Origin: an uncultured Verrucomicrobiales bacterium
GTDB taxonomy: Bacteria > Verrucomicrobiota > Verrucomicrobiia > Limisphaerales > Palsa-1400
Assembly: GCA_903927905.1 (NCBI GenBank)
Contig: CAIYOY010000037.1
Span: forward strand, 1 to 42,827
Length of the DNA: 42,827 nucleotides
Direction of reading: 5' to 3'
In this document: one piece after another, positions 16,725-25,400 of the stretch
Layout of the letters: every line of letters starts with the position of its first letter
How positions within the stretch are numbered: position 1 is the stretch's first letter
Made by a program: the position numbers and the translations under genes
The notes under the pieces: model-generated
Databases searched by the model: none
Seen by the model: only the letters and a program-made list of their open reading frames with translations
What the model was told of the DNA's origin: nothing

Positions 16725-18011
16725 CTAAATCTTTACCGACGCTTCATCGAACTTTTCGAAGCCGGCGACGAGTTCGAGCATGAAGCGGACGGCGGAGCCG
16801 CCGTCAATCACACGGTGGTCGTAGGACAAGGCCAGCGGAAGCATGAGGCGGGGTTCGATTTTGCCGTCGCGCACGACGGGTTTCATCAGGCCGCGGCCGA
16901 TGCCGAGGATGGCGACTTCGGGGCGGTTGATGATGGGCGTGAAATGCGCGCCGCCAATGCCGCCTTGGTTGGAAATGGTGAAGGTGCCGCCTTGCAGTTC
17001 GTCCATGGAGACTTTGCGGTCGCGCGTTTTTAACGCGAGGTCGTTCAGTTCTTTGGAGAGGGTGACGATGTCTTTTTTGTCGGCGTCACGCAGGACGGGG
17101 ACGATGAGGCCCTGATCGGTGTCCACGGCCATGCCGATGTTGAAATATTCTTTCCAGATGACTTCGTTGTTCGTTTCATCGAGGCTGGTGTTGAAGACGG
17201 GGTGTTTCTTCAAGGCGTCGGCGACGATGCGCAGGGCGAAGGAAGTGAGCGTAAGGCGCGCACCTTTTTTGTCGTAGGCTTCGGCGTATTTTTTACGCAG
17301 CTCGGTGACGAGGGTGATGTCGGCTTCGTCGAATTGGGTGACGCGCGGGACGGCGGCCCAGCTTTCGGACATGCGCTGGCTGATGACTTTCCGGAGCGGA
17401 GTCATCGGCTTTTTGGCGATCTGGCCCCATTTGGAAAAGTCTATTTGCGGAGCGGGGGCTGCCGAGCGGATGCTCGGCGCTCCGGGGGCGGCGGCAGGAC
17501 GGGCGGCCTGTTGTTGCAAGCGAGCGATGTAGGCGCGGACATCGGCCATGATGATCCGTCCGCCGTTTTCGCTGCCGCGAATTTTTCTCAGGTTGATGCC
17601 GAGTTCACGCGTCAAACGGCGGATGGTGGGAGAGGACGCGGGTTCGGGGCCGTCTTCGGCTGGTTCTTCGATGGCTTCAACGGGTTCTTCTTCCACGGGC
17701 GCAGCGGCACGAGGGGCAGCAGCTTTGGCCGGGGCCGGTTTTGCGGCGGGCGCGGGTTTAGCCGCAGCAGGAGCGCCGACGCTTTCGCCGATGGAAATAA
17801 TGGGCGCACCAACGGAAATTTTATCACCGACGGAAACCAAAATTTTGGTGACTTTGCCGGAGGCGGAAGCGGGGACGGGGGCGACGGCTTTGCCGGTTTC
17901 GAGTTCGATGACGCCCTGGCCTTTGTTGATTTGATCGCCTTCTTTGACGAGGATGCCGACGACCGTGCCGGAATCCACACCTTCACCCAACGGAGGTAAT
18001 TTAAGATCCAT
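16725..18011 (-). CDS. aceF: Pyruvate dehydrogenase E2, dihydrolipoamide acetyltransferase
   Basis: This is the core subunit of the pyruvate dehydrogenase complex: it carries the acetyl group on lipoamide and transfers it to CoA. The 428-residue product has one N-terminal lipoyl domain (residues about 1-75) with the modified lysine at K41 in ELETGKAVAP; the family usually reads ETDKA. An Ala/Pro-rich linker follows, then an E3/E1-binding domain (SPTIRRLTRELGINLRKIRGS) and the catalytic domain with SYDHRVIDGGSAVRF near the C-terminus. aceE lies 8 bp upstream, so the two are co-transcribed. A 2-oxoglutarate or branched-chain E2 is less likely because the partner is the homodimeric AceE type. 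One lipoyl domain is at the short end for E2s paired with AceE, which often carry two or three. Confidence 0.95.
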   Translation of the reverse strand: MDLKLPPLGEGVDSGTVVGILVKEGDQINKGQGVIELETGKAVAPVPASASGKVTKILVSVGDKISVGAPIISIGESVGAPAAAKPAPAAKPAPAKAAAPRAAAPVEEEPVEAIEEPAEDGPEPASSPTIRRLTRELGINLRKIRGSENGGRIIMADVRAYIARLQQQAARPAAAPGAPSIRSAAPAPQIDFSKWGQIAKKPMTPLRKVISQRMSESWAAVPRVTQFDEADITLVTELRKKYAEAYDKKGARLTLTSFALRIVADALKKHPVFNTSLDETNNEVIWKEYFNIGMAVDTDQGLIVPVLRDADKKDIVTLSKELNDLALKTRDRKVSMDELQGGTFTISNQGGIGGAHFTPIINRPEVAILGIGRGLMKPVVRDGKIEPRLMLPLALSYDHRVIDGGSAVRFMLELVAGFEKFDEASVKI

Positions 18012-18019
18012 AAAATTGA

Positions 18020-20758
18020 TTAAATGGTGACGAGCTGCGGAGACGTTTTCTCCGGGTTAACGTTCAAGTCCTTGATGGCCTGGGCGACGACATTGCGTTC
18101 GATCAGGCCGCGTTGCGCAAGCGCGGAAAGAGTGGCGATGACGGTACATTCGGCGTCGATTTCAAAAAACCGGCGGAGATTGCCGCGCGTTTCACTGCGA
18201 CCAAAGCCGTCAGTGCCCAAAGTGGTCAAACCGCCGGGCACCCATTTCGCGATCTGGTCCGGCACAATTTTCATGTAATCGGACACGGCGATGAACGGGC
18301 CCTTTTCGTTTTCCAAAAGCTGTTGGACGTAACATTTCTTCGGCGTTTCCTCGGGGTGCAGCATGTTCCAGCGTTCGGTGAGAATGCCGTCGTTGCGCAG
18401 ATTTTTGTAACTGGTCGCGCTCCAGACATCGGCGGAGACGTCGTATTTCTCCGCGAGAATTTCCTGAGCGCGCAAGGCCGAGCGGATGATGCTGCCACTG
18501 CCGAAAATCTGCGCCTTGTGCTTCTTGCCTTCGGGGCCGGTGTTAAATTTATAAAGTCCCTTGAGAATCCCATCTTCCACGCCTTCGGGCATCGGTGGCA
18601 TCAGATAATTTTCGTTGTAGAGACAGAGATAATAGAAAATTTCCTCGCCGTTCTCGAACATCCGCTTCATGCCGTCGCAAACGATGGCGGTGACTTCGTA
18701 ACCGAAGGCGGGGTCGTAACAATAAAGATTCGGGACGGTGCTGGCCATCAGGGGGCTGTGGCCGTCTTGATGTTGCAAACCTTCGCCGTTCAGCGTGGTG
18801 CGTCCGGAAGTGGCGCCGAGGAGAAAACCTTTTGTGCGGCTGTCAGCAGCGAGCCAGATTTGATCGCCGACCCGTTGGAAGCCGAACATCGAATAATAGA
18901 TATAAAACGGAATCAGATTCACGCCGTGATTCGCATAAGCCGTGCCCGCCGCCACGAACGACGACATCGAACCCGCCTCGGTGATGCCTTCTTCCAAAAT
19001 CTGCCCATCTTTCGCTTCGTGATAAAAGGTCAGGCCCTTGTTGTCCACCGGTTCATAAAGCTGTCCCTTGGACGAATAAATCCCCACTTCGCTGAACAAC
19101 GGATCAATCCCGAAGGTGCGCGCTTCATCCGGCACGATCGGCACCACATTCCGCCCCATCGTTTTATTCCGGATCAACGCTGTCAACAAACGGACAAACG
19201 TCATGGTGGTCGAAGCCTCGGCGCCGGTTCCATTCACATAAGCGGGAAACTCCGCCAATTTCGGCGTCTGGAGTGCAGGGGCTTTGACCGAACGTTTCGG
19301 CACAAACCCGCCGAGTTTTTTGCGGCGTTCCAAAAGATATTTGATTTCCGGTGAATCTTTCGCCGGGCGATGGAACGGGGTCTCGGCAATGTCATCATCG
19401 CTGATGCCGATGTCGAAACGTTCGCGGAACTCACGCAGTTCCTTTTCGTTCATCTTCTTCTGCTGATGCGAGATATTGCGGCCTTCGCCGGCTTCGCCGA
19501 GTCCGTAGCCCTTGACCGTCTTGGCCAGAATGACCGTCGGGCCGCCTTTGTGCTCCATCGCGGCCTTGTAGGCGGCATAAACTTTTTTCGGATCGTGCCC
19601 GCCGCGAACCAGTTTGGTCAGATCGCTGTCGCTCAGGTGATTCACCAACTGCAGCAACTCGGGATATTTGCCGAAGAAATGTTTCCGGATGTAACTGCCG
19701 TGTTCGACGATGTATTTCTGGTAATCCCCGTCCACCGCTTCTTCCATGCGCTTGACCAACAGGCCGGTGGTGTCTTTCGCGAGCAATTCGTCCCAGGCGG
19801 AACCCCAAATCACTTTGATCACATTCCAGCCAGCACCACGGAAAACGCCTTCGAGTTCTTGAATGATTTTGCCGTTGCCGCGCACCGGGCCGTCCAACCG
19901 CTGTAAATTACAATTTACCACCCAAACCACATTATCCAAATTCTCCCGAGCCGCCATGGCCAGGGAGCCGAGCGTTTCCACTTCATCGGATTCGCCATCG
20001 CCGATGAAAGCCCAGATCTTGGGTTCATGTTCTGATTTGAGGAAACCGCGCGCCTTCATGTAGCGGACAAACCGTGCATGATAAATCGACATGATCGGCC
20101 CCAACCCCATCGAGACGGTCGGAAACTGCCAGAATTCTGGCATCAAATAAGGATGCGGGTACGAAGACAAACCGCCGCCATCGGCGAGTTCGCGGCGAAA
20201 ATTGTGCAGATGCCCTTCGTCCAAACGATATTCGAGAAAGGCGCGGGCGTAATTGCCGGGAGTCGTATGGCCTTGAAAATAAATCAGATCCGCCGGACGA
20301 TCACCATCGCCGCCGCGGAAAAAATGGTTGTAGGCCACTTCATATAAAGTAGCCATGGAAGCATAACTCGAAATATGTCCACCGACGCCGGTATCGCCGC
20401 GCTGACCGTTGACGACCATGGCCATGGCGTTCCAACGGGCCAAGCTTTTGATGCGGCGTTCCAATTCGCGATTTCCCGGATAAGCCGGCTGTTCGCCGAC
20501 GGGAATGGTATTAACGTAAGGCGTGCCGACCGGGCGTGGTCCGCCGCCGCTTAGTTGCAGGCGTTGCAGGAGAGATTCGAGCGTGGCCTTGGCCTTTTGC
20601 GTCCCTTGATTGCGCACCATGTAATCCAGCATGTCATCCATGCCGTTATTCGGGCCGTTATTCGGGCCGCTGGGCGTGGAGGAAGAATAATCTTCCGCCA
20701 CCCGACCGGGCGGTTTCGTGCTTGTTTTTGTATTTAGTGCTTCCATCTGACTCTGCAT
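18020..20758 (-). CDS. aceE: Pyruvate dehydrogenase E1, homodimeric type
   Basis: This thiamine-diphosphate enzyme decarboxylates pyruvate and acetylates the E2 lipoyl group. At 912 residues it matches the homodimeric AceE family (about 890), not the alpha/beta type. Visible marks are RNAMAMVVNGQ and GGHISSYASMATLYE (N-terminal substrate region), the ThDP/Mg site FIGDGESDEVETLGSLAMAARENLDNVVWVVNCNLQRLDGPVRGNGKIIQELE, and TVKGYGLGEAGEG. Also present are EGITEAGSMSSFVAAGTAYA and the DGFGRSETRGNLRRFFEID C-terminal block. The ATG at 20758 is used; an ATG at 20746 (MEALNTK) is equally plausible, and neither has a strong Shine-Dalgarno. It starts the aceEF operon, and a divergent lipoate-ligase gene begins 74 bp away. 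Confidence 0.97.
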   Translation of the reverse strand: MQSQMEALNTKTSTKPPGRVAEDYSSSTPSGPNNGPNNGMDDMLDYMVRNQGTQKAKATLESLLQRLQLSGGGPRPVGTPYVNTIPVGEQPAYPGNRELERRIKSLARWNAMAMVVNGQRGDTGVGGHISSYASMATLYEVAYNHFFRGGDGDRPADLIYFQGHTTPGNYARAFLEYRLDEGHLHNFRRELADGGGLSSYPHPYLMPEFWQFPTVSMGLGPIMSIYHARFVRYMKARGFLKSEHEPKIWAFIGDGESDEVETLGSLAMAARENLDNVVWVVNCNLQRLDGPVRGNGKIIQELEGVFRGAGWNVIKVIWGSAWDELLAKDTTGLLVKRMEEAVDGDYQKYIVEHGSYIRKHFFGKYPELLQLVNHLSDSDLTKLVRGGHDPKKVYAAYKAAMEHKGGPTVILAKTVKGYGLGEAGEGRNISHQQKKMNEKELREFRERFDIGISDDDIAETPFHRPAKDSPEIKYLLERRKKLGGFVPKRSVKAPALQTPKLAEFPAYVNGTGAEASTTMTFVRLLTALIRNKTMGRNVVPIVPDEARTFGIDPLFSEVGIYSSKGQLYEPVDNKGLTFYHEAKDGQILEEGITEAGSMSSFVAAGTAYANHGVNLIPFYIYYSMFGFQRVGDQIWLAADSRTKGFLLGATSGRTTLNGEGLQHQDGHSPLMASTVPNLYCYDPAFGYEVTAIVCDGMKRMFENGEEIFYYLCLYNENYLMPPMPEGVEDGILKGLYKFNTGPEGKKHKAQIFGSGSIIRSALRAQEILAEKYDVSADVWSATSYKNLRNDGILTERWNMLHPEETPKKCYVQQLLENEKGPFIAVSDYMKIVPDQIAKWVPGGLTTLGTDGFGRSETRGNLRRFFEIDAECTVIATLSALAQRGLIERNVVAQAIKDLNVNPEKTSPQLVTI

Positions 20759-20832
20759 TGCGGCCTATTTTGATGAAGACCGCCGCTTTTGTAAAGCTGC
20801 GCGCATCATACATAACAATATTGCACAAACAA

Positions 20833-21546
20833 ATGAAATGTCTGGATTTGACCCTGCCCACTCCCGCCGCCAATTTGGCGCTGGATGAGGCGCTTCTGGA
20901 TGCGTGCGAGGAGGATGCGGGGCTGGAGGTGCTGCGGTTTTGGGAGCCAAAGGAATATTTTGTGGTGGTCGGCTATGCCAATGAGGTCAAAAAAGAGGCG
21001 AATGTCGGAGCTTGCACGAAAGATAATGTTCCCATTTTGCGGCGATGCACGGGTGGCGGAACGGTTTTGCAGGGGGCGGGTTGTTTGAATTATACCCTGA
21101 TTTTACAGATCGCCGGAAATCCGGCTCTGCAAAATATTACCGGGACAAATCGTTTCATCATGGAACGCCAGCGCAGAGCACTCGCGCCGTTGCTCAGTGC
21201 GCCCATCCGGGTTCAGGGGCACACGGATTTGACGATGCGCGATCTGAAATTTTCCGACAATGCCCAGCGGCGAAAACGGAACGCGCTGATTTTTCACGGG
21301 ACGCTCCTGTTGGATTTTAATCTTTCACAGATCGAAAAATATCTCGCCATGCCTTCGCGCGAGCCGGATTACCGGCAGAATCGGCGGCACACGGATTTTT
21401 TGATGAATTTAAATATTCCCATCGCCGGAGTTAAATCTGCGCTTACGTCAGGCTGGCTGGCCGGGGAGGTTTTAGATCAAGCACCGGATTTTCAAAAACT
21501 GCTCACGGAGAAATATGAACAGACCGAGTGGAATCTGAAATTTTAA
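20833..21546 (+). CDS. lplA: Lipoate-protein ligase A-like enzyme (short form)
   Basis: It belongs to the BPL/LplA/LipB fold family and would attach lipoate (or octanoate) to the lipoyl lysine of E2 proteins. The start is the ATG at 20833 (MKCLDLTLP); the ORF track's earlier start adds the aceE promoter region. The 237-residue product has RRCTGGGTVLQGAGCLNYTLIL (family RRxSGGGxVxHxxGxxNY) and the lysine-containing KFSDNAQRRKRNALIFHGTLLLDF. It lacks the LplA C-terminal accessory domain, as in two-part or LipM-like enzymes, so an octanoyltransferase role is possible. Position supports its job: it is divergent from aceE with a 74-bp shared promoter region, next to the lipoyl-bearing aceF. Confidence 0.85.
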   Translation: MKCLDLTLPTPAANLALDEALLDACEEDAGLEVLRFWEPKEYFVVVGYANEVKKEANVGACTKDNVPILRRCTGGGTVLQGAGCLNYTLILQIAGNPALQNITGTNRFIMERQRRALAPLLSAPIRVQGHTDLTMRDLKFSDNAQRRKRNALIFHGTLLLDFNLSQIEKYLAMPSREPDYRQNRRHTDFLMNLNIPIAGVKSALTSGWLAGEVLDQAPDFQKLLTEKYEQTEWNLKF

Positions 21547-21555
21547 TGGCCGGAT

Positions 21556-22358
21556 TTACTTGGAATAATAGGCGAGAAGTTTTCCCAGATTTTCTTCGTT
21601 CAAATAGCCGGGCATTCCTTCAAAACGCACGTAGCCGTGCGGGTCAATGAGCATGGCGTGCGGGATGCCTTTGACTTCGATTTGACGCATCATTCGGGCG
21701 CCGGGATCAATCGCGACGGAATAATCTATATGCGGGCTGGCCAAGGCACGCACTTTATCTTCCTGTTCGTCACTCAAGCCGACAAAGGTTACTTGGTCTT
21801 TATATTTGGCGTACAGTCCGTTGAGGTGGGGAATAGCCGCCTTGCAAGGGCCGCACCAGGTCGCCCAAAAATCAATCAGGATAAATTTGCCATCCGTGTT
21901 GGGCTGCGGCGTCAGCCACTTGTCCACGACAAAATTCGGCGCTTTCTGATGCAGAAAAGATTTGGCGTAGAGTTTTGGAACCACAATGTCCACAGGCCCG
22001 GCGGTCGGCGATGCTGACCGAACTGGAGTTGCGTTGGCGGTCGGAGGGTTGGCGGCGGGCGCGACTCGATTTTATTGAGATACGCGGCGGTGCCGGCGGC
22101 GCGCTGCTGTTCGGCGGTCTGGGCGGTATCGGCGTTGAAATGAAAATGCTGTTGCATCTCCGGGTCAAGGTCTTTCAATTTCGCGTTGCCGATGCCGTGG
22201 GCGTAAAAAAAATGGATGTCCGTGGGGGTGACGGTGGTGACGGTGACGTTGCTATAAACCTGGCTGCCGACTTTGAGCGTGGGGAGTTTTTCATCGGCGC
22301 AGTGCGCGGCCAACACCAAGGCAGACAGAGCAAGGGCGGTAATAAATTTGGTTGACAT
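21556..22358 (-). pseudogene. Secreted TlpA-type thioredoxin, frameshifted
   Basis: Two frames together make one exported thioredoxin-like protein. The first starts at the ATG at 22358, which GAGG precedes by a few bases, and has a signal peptide (MSTKFITALALSALVLAAHCA), then a conserved pre-domain (LPTLKVGSQVYSNVTVTTVTPTDIHFFY). The second, usable from about 22060, reads a Pro-rich linker (ANPPTANATPVRSASPT), then VDIVVPKLYAKSFLHQKAPNF and the catalytic WATWCGPCKAAIP, GLSDEQ and the cis-Pro region EVKGIPHAMLIDPHG. The frames meet in a GC-rich stretch (cgcgcccgccgcc) where one base seems to be missing, so this is a true frameshift, a sequencing error or, less likely, a recoding site. TlpA-like proteins reduce periplasmic disulfides. 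It follows the M29 aminopeptidase gene by 55 bp. Confidence 0.8.
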
Positions 22359-22413
22359 AATCCTCAGTATTCGCACTTTAATTTTTTTCTGAAAGGAATT
22401 TGTTCGCGAGTCC

Positions 22414-23523
22414 TCATTTCAGATTTTTAGGATTCAATGGCTGCAAATCTTTTGGCAAAAACAATCCGTCTTTGCGGATCAATTCGCCATCAAACCATAC
22501 TTCGCCACCACCCCATTCCGGACGTTGAATCAGCACCATGTCCCAATGCACCGCCGAGCGGTTGCCGTTGTCGCATATCTCATAAGCCTGACCGGGCGTG
22601 AAATGCAGCGAACCGGCGATTTTTTCATCGAACAAAATATCGCACATCGGATTCAGGATGTAAGGATTGAAGCCGAGAGAAAATTCGCCGATGTAACGGG
22701 CTCCAGGATCGGTGTCCAGGATTTCATTCAAGCGCTTGGTGTTGTTGGACGTGGCCTTGATGATTTTGCCGTCTTTAAATTCGAGACGCACGTTTTCAAA
22801 TTTGGTGCCGGAATAGAGCGTCGGCGTGTTGTACTGAATCACGCCTTGGACGGAATTTTTGATCGGACAACTGAACACTTCGCCGTCGGGGATGTTCCGG
22901 TCGCCCCGGCACAGTTGGGCCCCGATACCCTTGATGCTGAAACGCAAATCGGTGCCGGGACTCTTGAGATGCACCTCGCCCGTTTTTTTCATGCGCGTTT
23001 GCAGCGGAAGCATGGCCTTGGCCATCTTCGGATAATCCATCGTGCAAACATCAAAATAAAGATTCTCGAAGGCCTCCGTGCTCATGTTGGCCGCCTGAGC
23101 CATGCTGGGAGAAGGCCAGCGCAACACGCACCATTTCGTTTTATTGACACGATAATTCAGGACCGGGCGAATGGCCCTGGAATACAGCGACATCAAATTG
23201 CTCGGCACATCGGAATTTTCGCTGGTATTGTCCGCACCGCGCACGGCGATGTAAGCCTGCATCTTTTTCATGCGGGCCAGTTCAATCCCGCTGACCAGCT
23301 TGGCATGTGGCGCGTTGGTTTCGCGGACGACTTCCCGGCTGACGCGGGTATGACGGGTCTCGACAATTGGAATCGCACCCACGCTCCGGACCGAGCGCAT
23401 GAGCTCGATGGTGAATTCATCCGGCACGTCAATCATATCCAGCAGGATGCGCTCACCCTTTTTGAGTTTGGTGGAATATTTTACCAGCAAATCCGCGAGT
23501 TTCTTGTAACGAGTGTCTGTCAT
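22414..23523 (-). CDS. Aminopeptidase, peptidase family M29
   Basis: A 369-residue cytoplasmic metallo-aminopeptidase of the thermophilic aminopeptidase (AmpS/PepS) type, which removes N-terminal residues from peptides using two metal ions. Family signs include the N-terminal [22 protein letters not shown], the middle [34 protein letters not shown], and the metal-binding C-terminal region [13 protein letters not shown] and [26 protein letters not shown]. Length agrees with the family (about 370-410). The start ATG at 23523 is 6 bp after the mazG stop, so it belongs to the proB-mazG-M29 operon. No signal peptide is seen. The exact specificity is unknown. Confidence 0.9.
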   Translation of the reverse strand: MTDTRYKKLADLLVKYSTKLKKGERILLDMIDVPDEFTIELMRSVRSVGAIPIVETRHTRVSREVVRETNAPHAKLVSGIELARMKKMQAYIAVRGADNTSENSDVPSNLMSLYSRAIRPVLNYRVNKTKWCVLRWPSPSMAQAANMSTEAFENLYFDVCTMDYPKMAKAMLPLQTRMKKTGEVHLKSPGTDLRFSIKGIGAQLCRGDRNIPDGEVFSCPIKNSVQGVIQYNTPTLYSGTKFENVRLEFKDGKIIKATSNNTKRLNEILDTDPGARYIGEFSLGFNPYILNPMCDILFDEKIAGSLHFTPGQAYEICDNGNRSAVHWDMVLIQRPEWGGGEVWFDGELIRKDGLFLPKDLQPLNPKNLK

Positions 23524-23529
23524 ATCATT

Positions 23530-24177
23530 CTATTGTAGCATGGTCTCTTTGCGCCGCAAAATCCGTTCCCGTTTTTTGATTTCAGTCCGCAATAAATCTT
23601 CCGCCGACCAGCCGTTATCTTGAGCTTCTTGGGCCAGGGCAAATAATTGTCCGGCGATGGCCCGTTTGGTCAGCGATGATTTCGCCGAATCCAGCAATTT
23701 TGCCTTGCGCGCCTTCTTGACCAGTTTCTCCGCGCGCATCAGTGCGGGCAAATGTTTCGGGATGCCGTCCAGCGCGGATTTGCGCGCGTGCCGGGTGCCG
23801 TGTTTTTCGGCTTTCTTGATTTGCTCCCAATTGGCCCAGACTTCATTAATGTCTTTGACCTTGGTTTTGCCGAAAACGTGCGGGTGGCGGCGAATTAATT
23901 TCTCCACCAAGTGGCGCGTCATCTTTTCAAAATCAAAAACGCCGCGCTCCTTCGCCAGTTGGCAGTGAAACACCACATGCAGCAGCAAGTCGCCGATTTC
24001 TTCCGCCATTTCCTTGTCGTCCTTTGCTTCGATGGCGTCCACCAATTCATACACTTCCTCCACCGCCATCAACCGGATGCTCATGTGGTCCTGCTCGCGG
24101 TCCCATGGGCAACCGGTGGGCGAGCGCAATTTCGCCATGACGCGAAGCAAATCGTTGATGGCCGGCTTCTTTTTCAC
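23530..24177 (-). CDS. mazG: Nucleoside triphosphate pyrophosphohydrolase MazG
   Basis: It hydrolyses (d)NTPs to NMP and pyrophosphate and is linked to nucleotide house-cleaning and starvation signalling. The 215-residue product has the N-terminal SPTGCPWDREQDHMSIR block and the metal-binding EEVYELVDAI followed by EEIGDLLLHVVFHCQLA. The segment RRHPHVFGKTKVKDINEVWANWEQIK also matches MazG. It is shorter than E. coli MazG (263) because the second MazG-like half is reduced. The start is a GTG at 24177 overlapping the proB stop by four bases (GTGA), so it is translationally coupled to proB. Confidence 0.94.
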   Translation of the reverse strand: MKKKPAINDLLRVMAKLRSPTGCPWDREQDHMSIRLMAVEEVYELVDAIEAKDDKEMAEEIGDLLLHVVFHCQLAKERGVFDFEKMTRHLVEKLIRRHPHVFGKTKVKDINEVWANWEQIKKAEKHGTRHARKSALDGIPKHLPALMRAEKLVKKARKAKLLDSAKSSLTKRAIAGQLFALAQEAQDNGWSAEDLLRTEIKKRERILRRKETMLQ

Positions 24178-25247
24178 AAGATCACGAGATTATCCCGATG
24201 CACCACCACGTCGGTGGCTTGATGCGCCACCAACCTCGCCGAATCCGCATCGCAAATGCCGCGCGCAAATTCCGTCCCGTCCTGGTCGCACAAACGCACG
24301 ACCTCTCCAGCAGCAAAGCTCCCTTCGCATCGCACAATGCCCGGCGGCAAAAGGCTTTTACCCTTTTCTCGCAGAGCTTTCTTGGCCCCATCATCCAGAT
24401 ACAGCGTGCCTTTCGGATGATGAAAAAATGCGATCCAGCGTTTCCGCCCGGTCAGCTTGGTCGCTTGCGGAACAAAAATCGTTCCCTCGTTGCTGCCCGC
24501 CAGAATATCGGCCAACACCGATTTCTTTTTTCCAGACGCAATGACCAGCGGAATACCGGAACGGATGACTATTTTTGCCGCCTGAAGTTTTGAAGCCATC
24601 CCGCCGACAGCCGTTTCGCTTTCGGTGCCGCTGGCCATTTTTTCCACGGTGCCGTCCAGATTTTCCACGGCGGAAAGAATCTTAGCGTCCTGTTTCCCGT
24701 AATTTTCCATCAAGCCATCCACCGTCGTCAAAATCACCAGCAAATCCGCCGGCAGCAAACACGCCACCAGGGCAGAGAGTTTGTCATTATCGCCAAAGCG
24801 CAATTCAGTAAAGGAGATGGCATCGTTTTCATTGATGATCGGCACCACGCCATGCCGCAGGAGCGTGACCAAAGTATTGCGCGCGTTCAGGTGGCGTTCG
24901 TGATGTTCCAAATCGTCATGCGTCAACAACACCTGCGCGACCTGGAAACCTGCTTCCCCAAAAAGCTTTTCATACATCGTCATCAGTCGCGATTGCCCGA
25001 CCGCCGCGCAGGCTTGCAGTTCGGAAAGAATGGCCGGGCGTTTTTTATAACCGAGCGCGCCCATACCCGCGCCCACCGCGCCCGAACTCACGATGACGAC
25101 CTCTTTGCCGCTGGCGCGAATGGCCGCCACTTGCGCCACTAATTGGCCCATTTGCGCCAAATCAGGCTGCTTCTGGCTGTCTGTCAGGACGCCAGTGCCC
25201 AGTTTGACGACCACGCGACTGGCTTTGGTCAATGGTTCACGATGCAT
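24174..25247 (-). CDS. proB: Glutamate 5-kinase
   Basis: It phosphorylates glutamate to gamma-glutamyl phosphate, the first step of proline synthesis. I use the ATG at 25247 (MHREPLTKASRVVVKLGTG), giving 357 residues; the ORF extension to 25289 reads repeat DNA. The amino acid kinase domain shows VVKLGTGVLTD, VIVSSGAVGAGM, PIINENDAISF, RFGDNDKLSALVA and GTESETAVGGMASKLQAAKI. Residues about 270-357 are a PUA domain (LLPPGIVRCEGSFAAGEVVRL), as in E. coli ProB. proA is not in the window. It is the first gene of a proB-mazG-aminopeptidase operon, and a structured inverted repeat lies just upstream, between it and the divergent M42 gene. Confidence 0.96.
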   Translation of the reverse strand: MHREPLTKASRVVVKLGTGVLTDSQKQPDLAQMGQLVAQVAAIRASGKEVVIVSSGAVGAGMGALGYKKRPAILSELQACAAVGQSRLMTMYEKLFGEAGFQVAQVLLTHDDLEHHERHLNARNTLVTLLRHGVVPIINENDAISFTELRFGDNDKLSALVACLLPADLLVILTTVDGLMENYGKQDAKILSAVENLDGTVEKMASGTESETAVGGMASKLQAAKIVIRSGIPLVIASGKKKSVLADILAGSNEGTIFVPQATKLTGRKRWIAFFHHPKGTLYLDDGAKKALREKGKSLLPPGIVRCEGSFAAGEVVRLCDQDGTEFARGICDADSARLVAHQATDVVVHRDNLVIL

Positions 25248-25284
25248 ATATCCGGGCGCAAAGATGGATGGAAATGCCCAAAGT

Positions 25285-25371
25285 TCCAAGCTTCAAACTC
25301 CAAACTTAAAATGCGAGGCCTCGCTTGAGCAATTTTGGAATTTGAATTTTCTTTGGAGCTTGAAGCTTGGA
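25285..25371. repeat. Inverted repeat between proB and the M42 peptidase gene
   Basis: The arms tccaagcttcaaactccaaa (25285-25304) and tttggagcttgaagcttgga (25352-25371) pair at 19 of 20 positions. Between them lies a perfect 12-bp palindrome, gcgaggcctcgc (25313-25324). It sits in the 153-bp divergent promoter region. It could be a cruciform or REP-like repeat; the phrase tttggaatttggagctt recurs near 38510, which favours a repeat family. Confidence 0.75.
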
Positions 25372-25400
25372 TTTTGAAGTTTTTCCAGTAACTTGGCTTC

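Noticed and set aside
18113-19354. 413-aa plus-strand ORF opposite aceE
   Set aside because: Antisense shadow of a certain gene; no recognisable domain.
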